A stretch of DNA of 64,000 nucleotides from positions 2,852,001 to 2,916,000 of the forward strand of contig NW_025408671.1 of assembly GCF_020360975.1 (NCBI RefSeq). The letters run 5' to 3'. The notes under the pieces are model-generated. The model saw only the letters and a program-made list of their open reading frames with translations, ran no database searches and was not told the origin of the DNA. The DNA comes from Hirsutella rhossiliensis (Eukaryota > Ascomycota > Sordariomycetes > Hypocreales > Ophiocordycipitaceae). The position numbers were made by a program, and so were the translations under genes. Position 1 is the stretch's first letter; the number at the start of each line of letters is the position of its first letter. Shown in pieces: positions 56,224 to 64,000 of the stretch.

Positions 56224-58167
56224 GAAAAGGGGTCGGGCCGGCGCCAGGCCAGCCCGGGGCCTGCCGAGCTCAAGGGGGCAGCCACCCGCCGTATTAATTA
56301 CAGTACATGCAAGCTCGGACAGCATCTGGATCAGATGTGGCCATGCAAGCTGGTGTTTGAGACAAAACGGAAAAAGAAACGAAAGCCGATGTAAGACGAG
56401 GCAGCAAGCAAAATTAGAAATGGCTTGTTGCCTCCGCTGCTTCGGGGGGAGGCGAGAGCCGAGGCAGTGGGGCTGCCGAAGACGGACCGTCGGCAGCGAT
56501 GATTTGGGAGTGCAGAGGTACATACATGGGCCGGTCCACCGCGAGAGACGGAGCGAATGCCCCTGGCCCGGATGAGCCGCAGGTGTTCTTCGCGGACAAG
56601 AGTAACAGCTTTGGGTCATGACTGACCCAATTCTCCTCGCTGTACGCACATAGTGATGACCGTTTCTCTTCTCGTGTCTTATCGGGACTCAAATGCTGCG
56701 TTGCGGAGGGTACAGTACAGTAGAGGGTGCGGATACCGATACTGTACCCTTGTACACAGAGACATTGGCAAGCCAAACGTGTACCGTACTCTGGAGCAGA
56801 CGCAGACCAATCGGGCGCCTGCGATAACGACCTCGGGGGTCGGAGCGCTTGGCCTAAATGAGGACCGGCGTGGAGCCTCGGCCAAACAGGGTTAGCCGGT
56901 CGTCGCTGGGCCCAATGTTCATTAGCTCTCGGCCGATCGGTGGTTTGGTTTCTCTTGGAGAGAGGAAGGTTCGATTAGTTAGTTATCGTGGGCGGTGCAA
57001 TCTGCAAATGGCAGGTAGGCCGATACTCTACCGTGTAGCGTGCCGCAAATGAACACTGTCCAGACGCGCGGGTGCCAAGCCGGGCCACAGTGCGGCCCCG
57101 GCGGCGTCGCTCACCGCCGGACGCAGCAGCACAGTCAGGACACGCCTACTGTACAATGTAGGCTGCTGCTGCTGCCTTGCGTGCTGTACGCAGTTATGCT
57201 GTATGCTGTAATCATGCTGTATGCTGCATGTAGGTACGCAGCATATAATAAAAAGCATAGACTCTGTACCTGATAGACGAAAGCTTCCGTTGCGCCGCAT
57301 GCGCAGGCAGGCGTGTTGCTTCTTTGCGGGAGCTTGCCCTGGCGCTTATGCAGTCTGGGCCTGAGAACCGGACTCTGGCCTCCATCTCAGGCCCCGTTCA
57401 TGGTGTCTGTCAAGTGTCAACTCGTCGCGACCCGCCCGTGATTCGCCACGCGACGAGATTCTGCGCACTGTATGATGCACCGCCTCCCACACCACAGGCG
57501 CGCTGGCGAGTGGCGCACAGTACCCAGAGAGACCCTCCCTGACAGTACGGCCGCGGAATCCTCCGTACAGTACGGAGTACCGACGGCGCAACTCATCGTC
57601 TTCCCAGGCTCTGCCGCTCTCTCACGTCCATAACCCATAGATTTCCATCTCCGCCCCTCGCAAGCTCTGCTCCCACGTCCACGACACCCTCACCACCCCC
57701 GGATCTCAGTTTTTCGAGCAACAGCCCCGACTCTGCTTTCGCCCAGAGCTCACAGAACGCACAGTACCGCACAGTGCCCCCTCCCCCCACCCCCCGTTCT
57801 GCACCCCTGGTCCCCAGCCCGCCAGGCCTTGACTCGCATCGCCACTGCGGCGCCCCCCCCTCCAAGGTTCCCCCCTCCGCCAATTACTGCTGTACGATAG
57901 TCAGCCTGGACTTTCTCATAAGCCGCCGCTCAGCGCATCCGAAAAGAAACCGCCGGCTTCCTCCCCTCCCCTTCACCTTTCCCCCCTCCCAAACCTCTAT
58001 TCTATTCTCGCAGTCTCCGTTTTCTGGCTCTCGTCTCTTGCGACGCTTTTGGGGAACCGCGACAGGACCAAACGAAACCTCTGGTCCTTTTTCCTTTCGT
58101 TTCGTCGACCGACGACATCCTTTCTCCAGCTGCCTGGCTCCTCTCCTCGTGAGCGCCGTCCCTCGCC
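56224..58167. other. Spacer between cnxABC and the FYVE gene
   Basis: No gene recognised. TACAGTAC and GTACGGAGTAC words cluster at 56708-56717 and 57560-57580, and a TGCTGTATGCTG repeat lies at 57196-57230. The last 500 bp before the FYVE start are C/T-rich, typical of a fungal promoter and 5' leader. Confidence 0.55.
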
Positions 58168-59034
58168 ATGGCCGCCGACCTTGCCATGCCCACGCCGCGC
58201 GCCGGCGACCTACACCAGACCTGGCACTTCCCTCCGCCGAGCCGCCCCCTCCACAGCCGATCGCAGTCATTTCGCGTCCCCTCGGGCCCTCAAATCTCCC
58301 CCCTCAGCATCTCTGACGCCAGCAGCAACCAAGCGAACTCGACCCCCCCGTCTCCCACGGGCCACTACACCCACCAGGGCCGTCCCATGTACATACCCGC
58401 CGTCTTGCGCCCCTGCGACGAGTTTCCCTCCAAGAAAATCATCCGCCGCAAGACGGGCGGCTCCACGTCCGAGTCGGACTCGGAGCCTCCCCTGCGTCGC
58501 GTCAACTCCAACATCATGAGCCTTCCCGGACTCGGCGCCCTGGGCAATCGCCTGAGCCGCCGCGCTCCGGGCGAAAGCGCCATGGCCTTGGAAGGGAAAT
58601 GGAACCTCGATTCCTTCCCGGACGTGACTGCTCTGCCGACCCGACGCCACTGGAAGCACGACTCGGAATCCTCTGTCTGCGACGACCCGACGTGCAAGCG
58701 CAGCTTCAGCTACTTCGTCCGACGACACCACTGCCGCAAGTGTGGCAACATCTTTTGCGACTGGCACTCGAGCTTCGTCCTCCCTCTCGACCAAGACGCC
58801 AACTTCAACCCGCGCGCCGCCCTCTCCCGAGCATGCAACCACTGCTTCCAGGAGGTCAAGGTGTCGCAGACCAGGCACAACAGCCACTCCTCGGCCTCGA
58901 CCGTTTCCGACACGCCGCAGACGACGGCCTCGATCCCGATGACGGCGCCCCTCGCCGGCGCGACACCGACAGCGCTCCGCGGACCCGACGTGGCCGCCAG
59001 CGTGCCGCGCGACTGGAACTGGAGCACCTTTTAG
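58168..59034 (+). CDS. FYVE zinc-finger protein
   Basis: Single-exon, 288 residues. The N-terminal half is Ser/Pro-rich and disordered (MAADLAMPTPRAGDL onward). The FYVE domain (about 160-232) shows CDDPTCKRSF, the phosphoinositide-binding RRHHCRKCG, IFCDWHSS and a final CNHC pair: the eight zinc ligands and the R(R/K)HHCR motif are present. The family binds phosphatidylinositol-3-phosphate on endosomes and vacuoles. A Thr/Ser/Ala-rich tail ends in the short motif VPRDWNWSTF. No catalytic domain is attached, so it is probably an adaptor of endosomal or vacuolar membranes; exact orthology is not assigned. Confidence 0.9.
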   Translation: MAADLAMPTPRAGDLHQTWHFPPPSRPLHSRSQSFRVPSGPQISPLSISDASSNQANSTPPSPTGHYTHQGRPMYIPAVLRPCDEFPSKKIIRRKTGGSTSESDSEPPLRRVNSNIMSLPGLGALGNRLSRRAPGESAMALEGKWNLDSFPDVTALPTRRHWKHDSESSVCDDPTCKRSFSYFVRRHHCRKCGNIFCDWHSSFVLPLDQDANFNPRAALSRACNHCFQEVKVSQTRHNSHSSASTVSDTPQTTASIPMTAPLAGATPTALRGPDVAASVPRDWNWSTF

Positions 59035-60138
59035 TTCTTTCTCTTGAGGGCATCCATGAATAATTGAAGAGGCAGTGGAGAAACAAACAAACCATCGACG
59101 GTAAATGCGCTACGCTCAGTCTTGTGCAGGATGCTTTGGGGCCTTGCTTTTCGGTCTCCGACGACGCCACGTTTGGCGCCCGCGGCGCGATACAGATGAT
59201 ACACCACGGATGATACCCAGACTAATTCGACGATCTGACGCCCCTACCACTACTAATACACATGGCCAAGACTGGCACTCACGAGCGGCGAGCATTCCGG
59301 ATTCTGGAGTTCGCCCACGCTCGACCAATTGAACGGGCCAACAACGCCTGCTTCGCCTGGAACTTGTCGCGGTACCCCCGCTTGGGGACTTGACCTGCTG
59401 CCGACGAGATCGGGCGGCGGTTTTTTTTTTGGAGCACGGAGTTTGGCGGAGTCGCGATTGCTCTCCTCACGAGGATAGAGGCACTTTGAGTTGATGATTT
59501 GGTTGGTTATCGACTCTTTTTTTTCTTCCCTCATTGTCAAGCCGAAGAGCCGGGAATACCCCTTCGATGAGATAGATTCATTTCATGCACGGTATCAATT
59601 TAGATTCCCCAGCCTACTACTAGATTGAATTCTTTCCACGAGCCTCTGAATTTGTGCCACCACAGTGACCAGTCTATGTATGATATGCCGTGTCCCAACT
59701 TGAAAATACGGGTATTAGCTGTCGATGATCGTCTCCCTGCCATGTCTTCACCCGACACTCGCCCGAAACATGCGTAAACGCGGTCTTTGTGCAAAGCGTG
59801 CGAGGGAGCGGTGTGGCAAGGCGCTGTCGTCACCACGCCCAGGCCAGAGTCTTGCTCGACGCCTCCCCCCTTCTCTCGGCGGCATTTCCGACCCCAGCAC
59901 CCACCGTACAGCTGCTCTTCCGAGGAAAAAGAGGTGCTCGTTCCAGGGCAGTGGCTGCGTGCGCTCGCTGTGCTAAAGCGGAGTGCACGTGGAGAACAGG
60001 GTTTCTCATAGCCGCCACTGTTTGGACTGTCACTTGTGGTCGCATTCCACCTCATAACACGTCTCTCATGACGACGACCCAAGCTTCATTGGCCCACCAA
60101 GGTTCCTCTTGATTTCAGTCTCGAGCAAGTCTCCCGGC
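59035..60138. other. Convergent spacer, FYVE gene / elongase
   Basis: 1.1 kb holding both 3' regions; includes a poly-T run near 59420-59430. No other feature. Confidence 0.5.
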
Positions 60139-61648
60139 TCAGACCCGTCGCCTTGGCTTGCCGTTGACCTCCTTGGGAGTCAGCTCTCCGTCTGTAACGG
60201 GACTGCTGCTGCCGCTGGCGCTCCCGCCGACCATGTTCTCGCCGCCGTAGACCTCTCTCTCGACACCACGGGCCGCATCCCACCCGGCCTTCTCGGCCAG
60301 CATCACGTTGCTCTCGCCGGCGTGGGTCTTGCCCTTCATCTTGTGGACGGCGTTGCTGCGCTTGACGTAGCTGGCGATGAAGAAGCTGACGAAGAGGTAC
60401 GTCAGAGGAGCGAGGTAGAGTACGTTGAGCCAGATGGCAAAAGTCTCGCCAGCCGTGACAATGCAGGGTTGGGTGACGTGAACTGTTTCGGTGATCATCG
60501 TCGGTTCCTGGACAGAAGCGACGGCGACGGCGGGCATCTCGATGGTGGAACCGAGGAAGAGCCTCTTGAGCGCGTCCAAGGCACCGCTGGGGACGGGTGC
60601 GACGGGGTTCTCGGGGGCGGCCACCACGTCGAGCTGGTCGACAGCAGGTCTGGTGACGGTGACGGGGGCCACGTAGGTGACGAAGGAGTGAACGATGGCG
60701 TACGACGCGCCCACTAGGAATTGGGTGATTTGCAGGGTGGTCAAGGTGCGCTTGGCGGCCATTGGGACCTTGATGGAGAAGGCAGTCAAGGTATAGTACG
60801 CATACTAGAAAGAGAAAAGAGTCAGGTCGTCGCGGTACGGCTAGGGGCGTGGACGAGGGAGAGTGGCTCACCATGAGAGAGTGAATAAAGGAGTTGACAA
60901 GGACAAACATCCAGATGGGGGCCGACATGTAGCGCATGCCTGCCCACATGCACATCATGGCGCCGGCGTGATGGTACGTCTGCAGGGTGGAGCTGTATTT
61001 GCCCTTTGCGAGGATGATGAAGGTGTCGAGCACCTCGTAGAACTTGCTGAGGTAGAAGATCCAGCCGTAGTAGGCCAAACCCTCGTTCCAGATGCGGCCG
61101 GGCTGAGCGCTGCTGGGACGGCCAGCATCCATTGCCGAGGCCACGGCGGCCGGGTCTGCGCTATTCCACAGGCCAGACGTCTCGTTGTAGTAGACGGAGG
61201 CTCCAAGGCCGGCGGGGCCGTGAAGACGGCAGAAGCTGTCGGCCGTGGCAGCCAGGCCGCCGTGGGCCATGGGATGGACGATGCTCCGGCGCATGCCACC
61301 GAGCATGCCCCAAAAGGTCCAAGCCGAGTAGAGGGCGAGGAAGAGGTTGTGCAAGACGACAAAGACGAAGAAGGGGCGCGTTTTGCTGACGGCCCAGGGC
61401 CGCTTGGCGCGCGAGCGGTTGTACACGTTGAGGGCCTTGACGGTAACGGCGTAGAGGGCGGCGATTGTCAGGGGGACCTTGGGGTCGAGGGCGGCGGTGA
61501 AGACGTCGTCGGGGATGTTGAAGGGGCGCATGATGGAGGCGGGCGCCGGGGCCGGGGCCAGTGGAAGCGGTTGGCTGGGAGGAGGAAAGGTGAAGAGGCC
61601 GGCTTCGGGCCAGGCTGCCACGATGTGAGCACCACTTGAGGCGGCCAT
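60139..61648 (-). CDS. Fatty-acid elongase (ELO/GNS1-SUR4 family)
   Basis: Endoplasmic-reticulum condensing enzyme of very-long-chain fatty-acid synthesis. Exons 61648-60872 and 60804-60139 give 480 residues. Several membrane spans are visible (TIAALYAVTVKAL, FFVFVVLHNLFLALYSAW, YYGWIFYLSKFYEVLDTFI, WMFVLVNSFIHSLM). The histidine box is LQTYHHAGAMMCMWAG. The phase-0 intron joins FIHSLM to YAYYTLTAF. The protein is longer than yeast Elo2/Elo3. It has a roughly 45-residue polar loop before the catalytic region (VYYNETSGLWNSADP...) and a 100-residue loop rich in Val/Thr/Pro before the last spans. It also has a soluble Gly/Ser/Lys tail ending KPRRRV, a possible basic ER-retention-like end. Substrate length is not predictable from this sequence. 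Confidence 0.88.
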
Positions 61649-63527
61649 TGCGATGTTGCGGCGGTTCGAGGCGGTGATGAAGCTTAGACCAAGACGGGGG
61701 AGAGAAGGGATGGCTCAAGCGTGAAGCTTTCTGTCAAAGGGAGAGAGCAAGAGGTGGGTAGAGCAAGCTCCAACCGCCTGCGTTGTGGGCCGCAACGAGT
61801 GGCGCAGACTTGACTTCAACGCAGCGGGCCCCAGTTGTTGGGGTGTGAGTGAATGGATCCAGGTTCCAAGGCAGGGTTGAAGAAGCCGTTAAGCAAGCAA
61901 GCAAGCAGAGGATGAGAGGGGGTAGAAGAAGGGTTGAAGAAAAGGAGGAGGAGAGAAGGCGTCCCGACGGACGCGGAAATTCCGGCAAAGGGCAAGGGCA
62001 AGAGAGGTGAGGGAGGCAAGAGAGGCAAGAGAGGCGGAGCGGGATAATAGCTTCCTTGCCCTGCAGCTTGTCTAATGCCACGTAAAAAAACAACGTTGGA
62101 AACGTTGGAAACGCCGTTCAGAGCAGGCAAGTTTCCCCATGATGCATTGCATGTACTGTACACTGCACTCCGTACCCTGTTAGGTACGGTAATCTATCGA
62201 AGCCGAGGTTGACCGCTTCATCATCGAGTCGACGTCCACGAGCGAGCGAGCAGGCGAGCGAGCAAGCATGAGGTTGTTGGGTTTCCGCTCACTCTTTCTA
62301 CCCACACCACGGCCCGCTTCGATACACACAACGGGAGCGGATAAGCATGGGCGTGTGTCTATCAAGAGCTGCCATTTCTGACCTCTTGCGCCTTGCCCTA
62401 CCGTACTGTACCTCATCATATCGACATCTCGTATGGCCGATTGCACGGGCGTCATGCCGCTGAGCAACGGCTTCGTTTTCATGCACTTGGCAGACAAAAC
62501 CAAATCTTGCAGCCACCAAGCCAGCCGGCCAAAGCGGTAGGCAGAGTCGAGAGGGGCACACAAGACATGGACGTCTCAGATGGGCGCGCACAATGTCGAT
62601 TCTCTTATCTTGTTGATTCTGGAACATGAGAATGCATTCATATTCATTCCACCCGTGTCGAGGGGTGCAATTCAACAAGACCCGAGTGCTGCAGATGCGC
62701 CCCGACATGTACCCGTACTCTCTCCATCGGTCCCTGACATGGGCCTCGCACCAGAATCCCGCCCACCGGGACGACTGCCGAAGCACGCTATAGCCTATCG
62801 CCAGCCGAGCAGTGGCTTCAACACGCCATTGCATGACGCGAGCGGGCCAAGTACAGGTACCTTGGCCCAAGCTTTTGTTGATGCTGATTTTTGTTGGGGA
62901 CGTGCCGCTCCCCCGAGTAAATCATCTCTGTATCAATACCTAGTACGGTGTATAAAGATGAAACCCCGCCCTGCTGCTGGCGTGTTTGAGCAAAACCTGG
63001 TTGAATGATGAAAAAAGCATTTTACCACACACTGGCCGAAAGAGATGCGCACCGTTTCTCGTTTCTTCTCGGTTAGCAAACCTGCCGACGTCGGACTTTT
63101 GACGACGAACCCATCCACCATTCTTGGCATCCTACAGCACGCCTCAAGGTCGCACGGCCTGCCGAATGCGGCTACGCGACCCAACAAATCCCCAATGATG
63201 CATGCATGCAGACCCGCAGCCTCACAGCTGGGGCGACAAGCCAAAGACGCCTCGAGAGGCCTGTATTCGTCCGCGTACGGTACAGACCCTCGCCGAGCTA
63301 GGTACAGTACAGTACCTAGGTAGGTGTGTTTCATCGACCGATCAGCGGGCGGCTCACCATGGCACGCAGTCAAGCATCCTACACCGCACGTCTTCGGCAC
63401 TGTAAGCTATCAAGCAAAGCTGATAAAAAGTCTCATAGCCTCAACCTATTCTACACTCTTCAGCCATCTATGCGACTAACCAATGCATACACTCAACTTG
63501 TACATCTGTGACACGCAATCATCCGAC
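61649..63527. other. Spacer between elongase and carboxypeptidase genes
   Basis: 1.9 kb with no supported gene. G/A-rich elongase leader lies around 61860-62050. TACAGTAC/CCTAGG words lie at 62155-62175 and 63299-63325. Confidence 0.5.
63299..63325. repeat. TACAGTAC/CCTAGG word block
   Basis: GGTACAGTACAGTACC runs into CCTAGGTAGG; joins the two palindromic word families seen elsewhere in the window. Confidence 0.75.
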
Positions 63528-64000
63528 TCAAGAAACCCACTCGCCGCCGAGCCAGCGGTTGAAAAAGTCGAGCGACGCCTCGGGCTGGTTCATGGGCGTC
63601 ATGTGCCCGGCCTGGAAGATGCGCATAAAGGTAAAGTTTCTGGCCGTCTTGTACTCGCCGTACTCCTTGGTCTTGTCGTCCAGCTCCATCTTGAGCTTGT
63701 TCGTCTTCGCCCCCGCAAAATCCTTGTGACCGGGCCACTCGAGCGCCTCGGCCCAAGCCTTGTTGCCGAGCCAGTTGCAGATAAAGTCGGCGTCGCCCGC
63801 GTAGAGAAGAACAGGAATCTTCTTGAGGATCTCGGGCACCAGTCGGAAGTACGGCTTCATCCAGTCGCCCGCGAACAGGAAGTTGCGGTTAATGTCAAAG
63901 TTGCAGCTGTCGTAGCTCTCCACCTCGGCGCCGAGTGCCTCCCTGACCTCGGGCTTGTTCAGCCAGCTTGAGATCCAGCCCAGGGCACTATAGCACAGGT
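63528..64000 (-). CDS. Carboxypeptidase Y-type serine carboxypeptidase (S10), 5' part missing
   Basis: Vacuolar serine carboxypeptidase. Only the last 157 residues are inside the window, in one exon ending at 63528. Visible blocks are [30 protein letters not shown], the catalytic Asp in [13 protein letters not shown], and the catalytic His in [18 protein letters not shown], ending [10 protein letters not shown]. These are close to the CpyA/Prc1 group. The catalytic Ser, propeptide and signal peptide lie beyond the right edge. Confidence 0.93.
   Translation of the reverse strand, partial: LCYSALGWISSWLNKPEVREALGAEVESYDSCNFDINRNFLFAGDWMKPYFRLVPEILKKIPVLLYAGDADFICNWLGNKAWAEALEWPGHKDFAGAKTNKLKMELDDKTKEYGEYKTARNFTFMRIFQAGHMTPMNQPEASLDFFNRWLGGEWVS

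Noticed and set aside
60086..60871. Elongase frame reading on past FIHSLM to 60086
   Set aside because: Reads through an intron into an Arg/Pro-rich shadow frame; the spliced form restores the elongase membrane segments.

Overview
The window is nuclear DNA of a filamentous ascomycete (Pezizomycotina). Hypocreales is the most likely order. This rests on short GT-AG introns of about 50-110 nt, GC-rich coding sequence, a fused MoaA-MoaC gene (cnxABC type), a Fot1/pogo-type transposon, and intergenic DNA full of palindromic CCTAGG/GGTACC and TACAGTAC words. The order is inferred from gene and repeat style; no species is claimed.

Layout. 1-1932: 5' part of a long-chain fatty alcohol oxidase gene, cut by the left edge. 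2545-8222: a nested transposon. A pogo/Fot1 element with 42-bp perfect inverted repeats and a TA duplication carries a decayed transposase gene. A hAT element (2767-6346) with an 8-bp target duplication has landed inside the last codons of that gene. 8223-9261: minisatellites. 9262-25694: three minus-strand genes, namely a cAMP phosphodiesterase, a Ubp12-type deubiquitinase and a Ste23/insulysin metalloprotease, separated by long gene-free spacers. 25695-29430: 3.7 kb with no recognisable gene.

29431-47425 is the most compact part. It holds an Mpp6-like exosome cofactor with a zinc knuckle, complex I subunit NDUFS6, a YjbQ/UPF0047 protein, the 3'-end processing factor CFIm25 (NUDT21), a disordered fungal protein with a possible PP1-docking motif, the cytochrome oxidase assembly factor Pet100, a TACO1/YebC translation factor, and the giant HEAT-repeat protein Laa1/HEATR5. 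Three of these act in mitochondrial respiration. Pet100 and TACO1, both tied to cytochrome c oxidase, are convergent neighbours.

48861-64000: a two-RRM protein, a WRAP73/Wdr8 WD-repeat protein, cnxABC, a FYVE-finger protein, a fatty-acid elongase (ELO), and the 3' part of a carboxypeptidase Y gene that runs off the right edge. No tRNA, rRNA or CRISPR was recognised.

The genes are mostly housekeeping and form no biosynthetic cluster. The most notable structures are the fully resolvable transposon-in-transposon insertion, a pogo transposase ending in a CX2CX4HX4C knuckle, and the cnxABC intron, whose retention would give a free MoaA ending in Gly-Gly. Exon boundaries were set by hand from frame, phase and GT/AG sites, so they are predictions.
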